Shown here piece by piece: positions 6,761 through 15,167 of a stretch of DNA of 24,399 bases. The notes beneath the pieces were generated by a model. That model made no database searches. It worked only from the letters and a program-made list of their open reading frames with translations, and was not told the DNA's origin. The stretch is from Candidatus Yanofskybacteria bacterium RIFCSPHIGHO2_01_FULL_41_26 (lineage in GTDB: Bacteria; Patescibacteria; Paceibacteria; 2-02-FULL-40-12; GWA2-44-9). The stretch is from positions 1 to 24,399 of the forward strand of contig MGJB01000014.1 of assembly GCA_001794055.1 (NCBI GenBank), written 5' to 3'. Positions within the stretch are counted from its first letter, which is position 1. The number at the start of each line of letters is the position of its first letter. The translations under genes were made by a program, and so were the position numbers.

Positions 6761-7498
6761 TTATTTAATTTTCTTCAACCAGTATTCATTTTCCCATTCC
6801 CAGAGGGACTTACAGGCCAGAAAAGCCTTAATATCCGAATCAAAAGTGTTTAATTCTTTTATTTCAACCTCGCCTTTCATTGGGCCCCATTCGTGTTGGC
6901 ATTGACCCTTTTCACCGCGAATTTTTTCTCTCCCGCCTTTGTCGCGCAAAGTTGCCGGACATTTCAGACAGCGTTTTGACTGGTCAAGACGCAAAATCCA
7001 GCGGGTGAGAGGAGGGAGGGTCTTGTCTTCCGTCAGGGCTTCTATGTAAGCCGAGGTCTGCATACTGTAATCACGGTAAATCGCCATCGATGTTTTGATG
7101 TCCAGCACACCCAGAACGCCATTTAATTCGGCTAAAACATCCATCGTCCCGGCAAAATGATGTTTTTTTGAAATAACTCTCTCTTCGATCTTGTGAGCAA
7201 TTAATTCGTTGTTATTATAAAAATCCATGAAAGCGTTAACTGCCGGTTTTACCTGGTCGGGTATTACGATAGGCTCTTTTCGGAGAATTGCCTCGACTGT
7301 TTCGTGCAAAAGAGTTCCTTCTTCTGCGGATTTGGATTTAATGGCTTCCCCGGTCTTATAATCCGGCAACCCTGCATAAAACATATAAAGCGCCGGTTTG
7401 GCTTTAATTGAAACGATAGAGGTAACGCGCGGATACCAAATTCCGTCTATGGTGTAGCCGTTGGCCTCTTTAAAACTATCTATATTTATGTACCACAT
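6761..7498 (-). CDS. PD-(D/E)XK nuclease (RecB/Cas4-like)
   Basis: A 245-residue nuclease of the PD-(D/E)XK superfamily, closest in style to RecB C-terminal/Cas4-like domains. The motifs in order are GTLLHE (61-66), Glu106-Glu107, GTMD (117-120, first metal Asp), VLDIKTS (131-137, DxK catalytic pair Asp133/Lys135) and QTSAYIEAL (147-155, motif with Gln and Tyr). After the core come Cys177, Cys180, Cys200 and His202, a possible metal-binding cluster (compare the iron-sulphur cysteines of Cas4 and AddB, although the spacing differs). I chose the ATG at 7498; a GTG at 7519 lies inside the arm of an inverted repeat. It lies downstream of a 3'-5' exonuclease on the same strand, so the pair may process DNA ends together. 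Confidence 0.82.
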   Translation of the reverse strand: MWYINIDSFKEANGYTIDGIWYPRVTSIVSIKAKPALYMFYAGLPDYKTGEAIKSKSAEEGTLLHETVEAILRKEPIVIPDQVKPAVNAFMDFYNNNELIAHKIEERVISKKHHFAGTMDVLAELNGVLGVLDIKTSMAIYRDYSMQTSAYIEALTEDKTLPPLTRWILRLDQSKRCLKCPATLRDKGGREKIRGEKGQCQHEWGPMKGEVEIKELNTFDSDIKAFLACKSLWEWENEYWLKKIK

Positions 7499-7512
7499 AT
7501 AAAACAAGGTGA

Positions 7513-7627
7513 GAGGCACGACGCCTTTATCCCAAAGAAGAACGTTCGGAGGCTACCCTGGGCCGAGATAGAGCAAAAATTCAGTAGAATTTTATGCGGT
7601 CTTCGTGGGATGAAGACGTCGTGCCTC
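7513..7627. repeat. Long inverted repeat between two nuclease genes
   Basis: Arms of 22 nt (7513-7534 and 7606-7627) match at 20 positions, with GAGGCACGACG and CGTCGTGCCTC as perfect outer ends; one of the two mismatches would be a G-U pair in RNA. The 71-nt centre contains a further hairpin, AAAATTC-AGTA-GAATTTT (about 7575-7593). The element fills the gap exactly: its right arm ends in the exonuclease stop codon and its left arm ends about 15 nt before the nuclease ATG. It could be a structured RNA in the shared transcript or a small palindromic element. Confidence 0.7.
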
Positions 7628-8337
7628 TATTTCATATACTTTTCCCAATATCGATAAAGTTCCTTCGTCGCTTTTATGTCATCGAAACAATATTTTGCTA
7701 TTTTTAAGTATTCCTTTTCTTTAAAGAGGCGTGCCACATCGTCGCCGCTGACTCCTTTCACTTTCGGACTGGCAATACCGAAGGCCTGGCACCACATGTG
7801 GAGATTTCTTTTGAACCTTACCGCCCCGAAATTGGTTAACCGATCATACAGATCAAAATGGGGGCCGTCTGCCCAATAACGGTTATGCATTAAATTTTTA
7901 GTCGGTTTAATTTTTAAAATTGCCGAGCGGATCATAACAAACGGACAATCAAAAGCATGGCCGTTGAACGTAATAAACTGATTGTAATGTGTCGCCGATT
8001 CCCAGAAATGCTCCAAAACCTCTCTTTCAGAAGAACATGGAACGTATTGGACATTATTGTTTTCTTCTGCCATCCGCCCTAATTGGCGGAGGCGGATTTT
8101 CCCTTCCTTTTTGCCAGTTTGGAAATAAACAGCTCCCTTATCTGTATCGGGGTTCAATATTCCAATCGCCACCACCTCGCCGGTAAGAGGGGAGAAGCCG
8201 AGTCCATTTTTGACATTTTCAATCTCTTCCGGCGATTCAGTATAAAAAAGCAAAAATTCTTTGGCCTTTTCGTCCAAAGAATCAAATTCGACTCCAACAG
8301 TTTCTATGTCAAAGATAAGTTTAGGAGAATTAAGCAT
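7627..8337 (-). CDS. DEDDy 3'-5' exonuclease (PolB-exonuclease-like)
   Basis: A 236-residue RNase-H-fold exonuclease of the DEDDy class, resembling the predicted 3'-5' exonucleases related to the DNA polymerase B proofreading domain. Exo I is FDIET (Asp10, Glu12), Exo II is TFNGHAFDCPF (Asn125, Asp130) and Exo III is YCFDD (Tyr216, Asp220). All catalytic acids and the Tyr are present, so it should be active on single-stranded DNA or RNA. Residues about 79-92 (KIRLRQLGRMAEEN) are encoded by a GC-rich palindrome that looks like an in-frame insertion. There is no Shine-Dalgarno; a TAAAAT box 6 nt before the ATG suggests a leaderless mRNA. It is probably cotranscribed with the nuclease downstream. 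Confidence 0.85.
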   Translation of the reverse strand: MLNSPKLIFDIETVGVEFDSLDEKAKEFLLFYTESPEEIENVKNGLGFSPLTGEVVAIGILNPDTDKGAVYFQTGKKEGKIRLRQLGRMAEENNNVQYVPCSSEREVLEHFWESATHYNQFITFNGHAFDCPFVMIRSAILKIKPTKNLMHNRYWADGPHFDLYDRLTNFGAVRFKRNLHMWCQAFGIASPKVKGVSGDDVARLFKEKEYLKIAKYCFDDIKATKELYRYWEKYMK

Positions 8338-8343
8338 GGATTA

Positions 8344-8371
8344 ATTTTATCTGAATAAAATAATTTTACAA
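8344..8371 (-). promoter_or_regulatory. Promoter of the exonuclease gene (leaderless)
   Basis: On the minus strand TTGTAA (8366-8371) and TAAAAT (8344-8349) are 16 nt apart. The -10 box is only 6 nt from the ATG at 8337. Confidence 0.5.
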
Positions 8372-8399
8372 ATGTCTGTTCACTATTTAATAAGATTAG

Positions 8400-8426
8400 C
8401 CGGCAGGGAAGTGCCGGTTTTGTTTT
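8400..8426 (+). terminator. Orphan terminator-like hairpin
   Basis: CCGGCA-GGGAAG-TGCCGG followed by TTTTGTTTT on the plus strand. No plus-strand gene ends here, since both neighbours are on the minus strand. It may stop antisense transcription into this gap, or be a relic of a lost gene. The rest of 8338-8486 holds only the exonuclease promoter. Confidence 0.5.
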
Positions 8427-8486
8427 AAATATAGTGTCGCACATTGTCAGTTATACGACGTCGTTCTTGGAAGAAGGATCCCCGGC

Positions 8487-8939
8487 CTATTTCAGTACGC
8501 TTAGGAGTCCTTTTAGCACCTGCGAGGTTATGGTCATAATCAATATGCTTAAATTGATCCCAGTGATAGCTGCTTCTTTCAGAAAGCTCATAATATCAGT
8601 AGATGACACCTTGCTTGAACTAAAGAACTTGTTCAAATCTATATTCTGCGAAGGGCTCTTTATGGGACTTAAAGGTATCCCTGTACCTATGTTTATAACC
8701 TGATCGAATTTAAGGCCTTTTATGGCATTGTTTATCAGGTCATTCACTGGCAAAGTAATATTGTTTATTTGATTAATCGGATTTAAATCAAGTTTTAATT
8801 CTGAAGTTTCTGATGCATAAGCATGCAAAGGAAAATTAATTCCAAAAACAAAAACCGCAATAGTAATCGCAAACAAAAAACTAAATTCTCCCCGCTTCCC
8901 TACTTCTTTTAAATTATTGCGATACAATATTTTTTCCAT
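8487..8939 (-). CDS. Small secreted or membrane protein
   Basis: A 150-residue protein that I do not recognise. It has a basic N-terminus and a hydrophobic segment (about 20-42, FLFAITIAVFVFGINFPLHA) ending in an AYA-S site that fits signal peptidase cleavage. The mature part is rich in Asn, Ile, Leu and Ser, and a second hydrophobic stretch near the C-terminus (about 120-148) may be a membrane helix. It lies 43 nt downstream of the M23 peptidase gene on the same strand and may be cotranscribed with it. It also has an extended -10 element of its own. A purine-rich GAGAGGAAG and GGGGA precede the ATG. The role is unknown; a cell-envelope partner of the peptidase is possible. Confidence 0.6.
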   Translation of the reverse strand: MEKILYRNNLKEVGKRGEFSFLFAITIAVFVFGINFPLHAYASETSELKLDLNPINQINNITLPVNDLINNAIKGLKFDQVINIGTGIPLSPIKSPSQNIDLNKFFSSSKVSSTDIMSFLKEAAITGINLSILIMTITSQVLKGLLSVLK

Positions 8940-8970
8940 ATGTCAATCCCCTACTTCCTCTCATATTTCA

Positions 8971-8979
8971 ATTATATCA
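8971..8979 (-). promoter_or_regulatory. Extended -10 promoter
   Basis: TGATATAAT on the minus strand (TGN plus a perfect TATAAT) lies just past the stop codon of the M23 peptidase gene and 32 nt before the ATG of the small secreted protein. There is no good -35 box. Confidence 0.45.
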
Positions 8980-8982
8980 CAA

Positions 8983-10311
<1,329 letters not shown>

Positions 10312-10773
10312 TTGAAAAATAAGATAAGGGTTGGGTTTATATACGGTTTATTGGCTATGGGATTTGCTCTGACAATGCTCCCAATTATCAATTTCCTGGT
10401 TAAGTCAAAGTTACTATCAGAGCCTTCGGACATTAAATTTGATGGCATGAGTTTAATGGAAGTGTTTTTCTTAATGGTTATCATGGCACCCCTAACAGAA
10501 GAATTTATTTTCAGATGGCTTCCCATCAGCTGGCTTGGCTCAATTACCGGGAACAAATCGGTACTTTGGATTATCATTATAACCAGTTCTGCAATTTTCG
10601 GCATATCACACGGTTCTTGGCACCATATATTTATGTAAGGGATAGTTGGTATCTTTTTTTCTTTAGCTTTTCTGAAGGGAGGATACTTATCATCTGTCGT
10701 GGCTCACGCAACATATAATTTCATAATATTCGTTACTTTATTATATACCCAAAGCAAATCTGACCCTTTCTAG
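10312..10773 (+). pseudogene. CPBP intramembrane metalloprotease, interrupted by a stop codon
   Basis: The reading frame starts at TTG 10312 (GAGGTG 5 nt upstream) and encodes a CPBP (CAAX protease and bacteriocin-processing) family membrane protein. The motifs EEFIFR (63-68) and FGISH (96-100) are present, then codon 109 is TAA (10636-10638). The same frame continues for 44 more codons to a TAG at 10771. That part gives GIVGIFFSLAFLKGGYLSSV and then HATYN, which is the expected last motif (H132xxxN136). One C-to-T change from CAA (Gln) explains the stop. The product to the stop lacks an essential motif, so the gene is probably dead unless the stop is read through or is a sequencing error. 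Its 3' end overlaps the end of gltX by 33 nt. Confidence 0.8.
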
Positions 10774-12093
10774 GGTCTTTTCTTTTCCCAAAACATAAGC
10801 AATGTCTACCGGGTCGGGGGATTTTTCTTTTCCGGTTAAAGCAACGCGCAGAGGCCAATAAATCAAACCTCTATCCCCTACTGCGATTGAGAATTCGTCC
10901 AAAATTTTTCTTAATTCATCTTTTTCTTTTTTGAAATCAAATTCCTTAATTATTTTTTTAACTTTAATTAGTGTCTCGAGCGAATTTTCTAATGTTGATT
11001 TTTTCCATTTCAGTAGATCTTTATCATATTTCGGTTCTTTCCAAAAATAATCAAAATGATGCGCATCACTTAATTTTTCTAGTCGTTCTGTAATCAATGG
11101 CACGGCAGAATCTGGAATTTCCGGAATTCCAACCGATTTTTTAAATTCCTCCGGCGATAATTTTTTAGCATATTGTGAATTGAGCCAGTTTAGTTTTTTC
11201 ACATCGAACACTGCCCCTGACTTGTGAACTTTGGATAACTCAAATTCTTGAATCATTTCTTGTTTGGTCAATATTTCTTTGCTGAAGGTACAGCTCATTG
11301 CCCCAAGAAAGTTTATTATCGCTTCAGGAAGATAATCTTTTTTGTAATCTACTACCGCCACGGCTCCATGGCGTTTTGACAGCTTGGAACGATCAGGCGC
11401 AAGTATCAAGGGTAAGTGCGCAAATTGCGGCGGTGTTTTACCGAGTGCTTCATAAATCAATATTTGCTTGGGGGTATTTGAAACATGGTCCTCACCGCGA
11501 ATAACGTGTGTAATTTCCATATCAATATCGTCAACAACAGCAGTAAAATTATATAGTAACCTGTCAAAACCATTACCTAGGCTTACATCGCTCATCAACT
11601 TAGCCTCAAACTCTATCCGACCACGAATAATATCGTCAAAAACAACCTTTCTATCAGAATTTCTTTCAACCGCCAGACGAATTAATCCCCCCGACTTTTT
11701 CCCTTCTTCGCTATTCTTATGTTCACAGTCGTGAAATTGAGCCTTTTTATTTTGTGCTTGATCTTTAGCTTCTCCCTCAAGCTCTTCTTTTGTATGATGG
11801 CAGTAAAATGCTCTACCTTCGAAAAGTAATTTTTCTAGAGCATTTTTATACTTTTCAGTTCTTTCGCTTTGTCTTATAACTTTGCCCTCCCAATTCAAGC
11901 CAAGCCATTCCAACGCATCTAAGATGCTTTGTTCGTACTCTTTGGTAGAACGCTCTTTATCGGTATCTTCTATACGCAAACAAAACTCTCCTTTATTTTT
12001 TCGGGCAAACAACCAATTATAAAGCGCCGACTGCGCCGTCCCGATATGCAAAAATCCCGTTGGTGATGGGGCAACCCTAACACGTATTTTCAT
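10741..12093 (-). CDS. gltX: Glutamyl-tRNA synthetase
   Basis: A class I glutamyl-tRNA synthetase that charges tRNA-Glu (and perhaps tRNA-Gln, if the amidotransferase route is used; no gat genes are in view). The Rossmann catalytic domain has APSPTGFLHIGT (8-19) with HIGT as the HIGH motif, and KLSKR (237-241) as the KMSKS motif. A VIRGEDHVSNTPKQ block (197-210) lies between them. The zinc-knuckle region has YCHH and HDCEH (97-125) in a modified form. At 450 residues it is slightly shorter than the bacterial norm, mainly in the anticodon-binding part. The ATG at 12093 lies 7 nt after a perfect TATAAT, so the mRNA should be leaderless. Confidence 0.95.
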   Translation of the reverse strand: MKIRVRVAPSPTGFLHIGTAQSALYNWLFARKNKGEFCLRIEDTDKERSTKEYEQSILDALEWLGLNWEGKVIRQSERTEKYKNALEKLLFEGRAFYCHHTKEELEGEAKDQAQNKKAQFHDCEHKNSEEGKKSGGLIRLAVERNSDRKVVFDDIIRGRIEFEAKLMSDVSLGNGFDRLLYNFTAVVDDIDMEITHVIRGEDHVSNTPKQILIYEALGKTPPQFAHLPLILAPDRSKLSKRHGAVAVVDYKKDYLPEAIINFLGAMSCTFSKEILTKQEMIQEFELSKVHKSGAVFDVKKLNWLNSQYAKKLSPEEFKKSVGIPEIPDSAVPLITERLEKLSDAHHFDYFWKEPKYDKDLLKWKKSTLENSLETLIKVKKIIKEFDFKKEKDELRKILDEFSIAVGDRGLIYWPLRVALTGKEKSPDPVDIAYVLGKEKTLERVRFALGI

Positions 12094-12100
12094 ATTGTGT

Positions 12101-12128
12101 ATTATAACCTATAATCATGGTGAGACAA
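12101..12128 (-). promoter_or_regulatory. Promoter of gltX (leaderless)
   Basis: On the minus strand TTGTCT (12123-12128) and TATAAT (12101-12106) are 16 nt apart, and 7 nt separate the -10 box from the ATG at 12093. Transcription should begin at the start codon. Confidence 0.65.
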
Positions 12129-12179
12129 ATGACTAATTATCAATTTCTAATTGACCTAATTATTAAAAATTGAGATTCG

Positions 12180-12214
12180 TTTAGAAATTAAAAATTAGAA
12201 ATTAGAAATTTTAT
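12180..12214. repeat. Degenerate heptamer repeat upstream of priA
   Basis: The DNA just before the priA ATG reads in 7-nt steps as GTTTAGA, AATTAAA, AATTAGA, AATTAGA, AATTTTA. No Shine-Dalgarno or convincing promoter is visible in this A/T-rich leader. Confidence 0.6.
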
Positions 12215-12216
12215 TC

Positions 12217-14151
12217 ATGTACATCATAGAAGTAGTCCCCCTTACTATCCTTCCGGCAAATGCGCCTCAACTGTTGAGTTATTTTTTTAATGAAAAACTG
12301 AAAAAAGGAGCTATGGTAGAGGTAATGATTGGCAAACGAAACATACGAGCGGCAGTTGCAACTTCTACTCCCCTAGAAAATCAAAAAATAATACTAAAAA
12401 AATCCGGTTTTCAGCTCAAAAAAATATCCGCCATAATTAATAAAGACCCCCAAGTAAGCAGTAAACAATTCAAAATAGCTCTCTGGCTCTCAAAATATTA
12501 TTATGCCCCATTGGGATATTGCTTAAAAACTGTTCTGCCACCCTTTTTTCTAAAAAGAGACTACGAAATAACCTTACAAAGGGAACCTTTGCAGATTTCT
12601 GCAAAGGTTCCCTTTGTACAAAAAACTCTGCTTATTTTGTCCAGGGCTAAAGATACACTAGACAACATTCTCCCTTTCATTAAAACGGCCGTTTTAGAAC
12701 AAGGCCAAGTCGTTTTGGTGATTCCCGATATGTCCACCATTGGATATTTTTATGAAGCCTTGGCGCCGAACTACAGGGTTAGCAAAATTTCTTCAATTCT
12801 TTCAAACAAAGATTTCTACGGCGCATGGAAAAAAATCGCCTCCGGCCAATCAGATATAATATTAGGCACACGACAAGCCCTTTTTATGCCATTTGCAAAT
12901 TTAAAACTGGTAATCGTAGATGATGTTCTCCATGAGTTTTATAAATCCGACATGACTCCAAAATACAACACTCCGGACTTGGCAAAAGTGATAGCCAATC
13001 TTTATGGAGCAAAAACAATCTTTGTATCACCGATCATCGGAGTAGAAAACTATTTCTATCTCAAAAATAAAAAATATGAGCTACTCGATGAAAAAAAATC
13101 TCACCTCCCCATAAAAATCCTGGGCACGGTTGAAGAAATAAAAAATGGAAATTTTTTATTATTCAGCAGGGAACTTAAAAAAAACATTCTAAGATTAACA
13201 AATCCTTATAACCAAAACAAAAAGATACTTATATTTTCTCCAAGGCGAGGCCATTCTGGTGTTCTGGTCTGCCAAAGCTGCGGATATGCCATTAAATGCA
13301 AAGAATGCGGCACAGCTTTTCGTATTCATAAAACAACAAACCTTATTCTGGTCTGCCATCATTGTTCACGAAGCCTGAAAATTCCGGAAAAATGCCCGAA
13401 CTGTGGCGGTTTTAAACTTAAAACCGCAGGCCCAGCCGGAACACAAAAAATTTATGAAGAGGTACGAAAGTTATTGGAATACAACGAAGCAAAAAAGGTT
13501 CCCGTTTTAATTCTTGATGCCGATGTTGTTAAAAATGAAACCGAAGAAGAAGAAATAATTAGCGAGCTTCAAAAACCACACACTTTAATTTTAATAGCAA
13601 CTCAAATGATTTTTAGTCACCGCTATAATATAAAATTTGATCTGATCGGGGTTTTAAACGCCGACAGCCTTGCCAATATCCCCGATTTCAGAACAGAAGA
13701 AAGGTTGTTTTACCAAATAGAAAAATTGCTGGATTTCCAGCCAAAAAATATGATAATCCAAACTTATAACCTAGAAAATCAGACAATTTTAACAGCAAGT
13801 GATGGAAACTATAAAAACTTCTACGGCAAAGAGTTGGCGATAAGAAAAGTTTTTTCCTATCCTCCCTACTCACGACTAATAAAATTAACGTTCAGGCATA
13901 AATATAAAGACAAAGCTCTACATGAATCGTTGATCTTGAGCGGCAAATTGAAAATGGCAATAATCCAAAAGAAACTGGACAAAAAAATTAAACTCATAGA
14001 TTCACATCCTACGTTTACCGAAAAAGAGAGAGGTCTTTTTGTATACAATATTATCCTAAAAGTGCTGCCTGAATTAGAAAATATTAAAGACATCCTTCAA
14101 TTCGTTCCTTCAAACTGGTCAGTTGACGTTGATCCGAAAACAATAATATAA
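12217..14151 (+). CDS. priA: Divergent PriA-like primosomal protein without ATPase motifs
   Basis: PriA restarts stalled replication forks by binding forked DNA and loading the replicative helicase. This 644-residue protein is a PriA by its N-terminal DNA-binding region (LPPFFLKR near 107-114), the DIILGTRQALFMPF block (213-226) and a complete zinc module: Cys352, 355, 361, 364, 380, 383, 393 and 396 in CxxC pairs. The ATPase is degenerate. No GxxGxGKT Walker A is found where it belongs (about 136-155). The DEEH box reads VDDVLHEFYK (234-243). In the C-terminal half, ATQMIFSHRY replaces GTQMxxKGHxF, and the QVAGRAGR motif VI is missing after DFRTEER (490-496). It probably acts as a structural or loading factor without helicase activity. 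A 44-nt palindrome is embedded at residues 120-134. Confidence 0.85.
   Translation: MYIIEVVPLTILPANAPQLLSYFFNEKLKKGAMVEVMIGKRNIRAAVATSTPLENQKIILKKSGFQLKKISAIINKDPQVSSKQFKIALWLSKYYYAPLGYCLKTVLPPFFLKRDYEITLQREPLQISAKVPFVQKTLLILSRAKDTLDNILPFIKTAVLEQGQVVLVIPDMSTIGYFYEALAPNYRVSKISSILSNKDFYGAWKKIASGQSDIILGTRQALFMPFANLKLVIVDDVLHEFYKSDMTPKYNTPDLAKVIANLYGAKTIFVSPIIGVENYFYLKNKKYELLDEKKSHLPIKILGTVEEIKNGNFLLFSRELKKNILRLTNPYNQNKKILIFSPRRGHSGVLVCQSCGYAIKCKECGTAFRIHKTTNLILVCHHCSRSLKIPEKCPNCGGFKLKTAGPAGTQKIYEEVRKLLEYNEAKKVPVLILDADVVKNETEEEEIISELQKPHTLILIATQMIFSHRYNIKFDLIGVLNADSLANIPDFRTEERLFYQIEKLLDFQPKNMIIQTYNLENQTILTASDGNYKNFYGKELAIRKVFSYPPYSRLIKLTFRHKYKDKALHESLILSGKLKMAIIQKKLDKKIKLIDSHPTFTEKERGLFVYNIILKVLPELENIKDILQFVPSNWSVDVDPKTII
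12575..12618. repeat. Perfect 44-nt palindrome inside priA
   Basis: Two 20-bp arms (12575-12594 and 12599-12618), TACAAAGGGAACCTTTGCAG and its exact complement, are separated by ATTT. The palindrome encodes LQREPLQISAKVPFV (residues 120-134) in frame, immediately before the region where Walker A would lie. It resembles in-frame palindromic insertions such as those of Rickettsia. Confidence 0.9.
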
Positions 14152-14166
14152 AAATGGTATCTAAAA

Positions 14167-14201
14167 CAAAAAGCCCCACTTGGAATTACCCAGGCGAGGC
14201 T
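14167..14201 (-). terminator. Terminator of the DUF5658-like gene
   Basis: On the minus strand AGCCTCGC pairs with GTGGGGCT (8 bp including G-U pairs), with a partly paired loop, followed by TTTTTGTTTT. It lies just past the stop at 14230. The remaining DNA between this gene and priA shows nothing else. Confidence 0.65.
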
Positions 14202-14229
14202 CGGTGCATACTTTTTGCCGCCGTCATCA

Positions 14230-14565
14230 TTACCGTATCAGAAACAAGTATGACCAAGGAAAGAGTGCAAAAATAAAATATATGGCAGTAAGAAATGCTA
14301 CAACCCTGTGGACACCAAGACAGAAAAGGATTATTCCGAATCCTACCGCTACCAGTTTGGCTACAATCACCGTAAAACCAAGTCCCAGCATTGACATCAA
14401 CCAGAACATCAAGGGGTTGGCCTCAATAGATATTCCCGAAGAAATACCAATATAAGTAAACGCCCCGTCCAACCCTTGAACCAGCACAAAAACAAATATA
14501 GTTACTTTCCCAAACTCGTCCGATTGCCCACCTGACATTGTCAGCCATTGCCAGACTCGTGCCAC
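14230..14565 (-). CDS. Small membrane protein, DUF5658-like
   Basis: A protein of 111 residues with about three membrane helices. The conserved pattern LDGAFTYIGISSGISIEANP, followed by LM and later a helix with a Lys (VAKLVAVGFG), matches what I remember of DUF5658: a short membrane domain with a D-x-x-x-T motif in helix 1 and EANP in the loop. The function of that family is unknown. I chose the GTG at 14565, because AGGAGG lies exactly 6 nt upstream. An in-frame ATG at 14598 would put the ribosome binding site inside the gene. It has its own strong promoter and terminator, so it is a monocistronic unit between priA and def. Confidence 0.7.
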   Translation of the reverse strand: MARVWQWLTMSGGQSDEFGKVTIFVFVLVQGLDGAFTYIGISSGISIEANPLMFWLMSMLGLGFTVIVAKLVAVGFGIILFCLGVHRVVAFLTAIYFIFALFPWSYLFLIR

Positions 14566-14614
14566 AACCAACCTCCTGTGTGCATAAATTAATGTCAAAA
14601 AACTGAATATTTAT

Positions 14615-14643
14615 ATTATACAATATCTTTAGTAATTTAGCAA
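14615..14643 (-). promoter_or_regulatory. Promoter of the DUF5658-like gene
   Basis: On the minus strand TTGCTA (14638-14643) and TATAAT (14615-14620) are 17 nt apart. The leader of about 43 nt contains AGGAGG (14572-14577), 6 nt before the GTG start. Confidence 0.7.
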
Positions 14644-14705
14644 ATAGTTGTTTTCTCACTCTAAATCAGCTACTCTTTATATAAGAAAAAACAATCTGTG
14701 TAACC

Positions 14706-15167
14706 ATGGAAATAATAAAGATCCCAAACAAGATACTCGCCAAAACAACTGATAAAATCGATATAGAAGACATAAAAAACGGATCGTTCAAAGAACTAGT
14801 TTTAGAAATGAAAAAGGCCATGAAAGACAATGTTGGTATTGGCCTTGCAGCTAATCAAATAAACAAAGACCTGAGTATTTTTATTATCGAAGCAAAATTA
14901 GCATCCGAAAATAATATACCGGAAGTTTTTTTTAACCCTGAAATTACAGAATATTCTAAAAATAAAGACGAAATGGAGGAGGGTTGTCTTTCTATTCCAG
15001 AATATGAAGCAAACATTAAGCGTTCAAAGAAAATAAAAATTAAGGCTATTGATGAGAGCGGCAACAAGATTAAGTTAAAAGCTCGCGGGTTTTTGGCAAG
15101 AGTTCTCCAGCACGAGACAGATCACCTGAACGGCAAAACAATAAAAGATCGGGCTAATGGAAAATAA
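14706..15167 (+). CDS. def: Peptide deformylase
   Basis: Peptide deformylase removes the formyl group from the starting Met of new proteins. The 153-residue enzyme carries all three family motifs: GIGLAANQ (44-51), EGCLS (92-96, metal ligand Cys94) and HETDH (136-140, two His ligands and catalytic Glu). The metal is normally iron or zinc. It overlaps fmt by 11 nt, so the formylase and deformylase are made from one transcript; this is the classic def-fmt pair. No clear Shine-Dalgarno precedes the ATG at 14706; a TATATAAG sequence lies about 20 nt upstream but has no convincing -35 partner. Confidence 0.95.
   Translation: MEIIKIPNKILAKTTDKIDIEDIKNGSFKELVLEMKKAMKDNVGIGLAANQINKDLSIFIIEAKLASENNIPEVFFNPEITEYSKNKDEMEEGCLSIPEYEANIKRSKKIKIKAIDESGNKIKLKARGFLARVLQHETDHLNGKTIKDRANGK

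Noticed and set aside
7499..7519. GTG start for the PD-(D/E)XK nuclease
   Set aside because: It lies inside the left arm of the inverted repeat; the ATG at 7498 gives a full domain.
10636..10638. Alternative genetic code with TAA as Gln
   Set aside because: All other genes in the window read cleanly with the standard code and several use TAA as their natural stop, so a single mutation or error is more likely.
14566..14598. ATG at 14598 for the DUF5658-like protein
   Set aside because: AGGAGG lies 6 nt before an in-frame GTG at 14565, which fits better as the true start.
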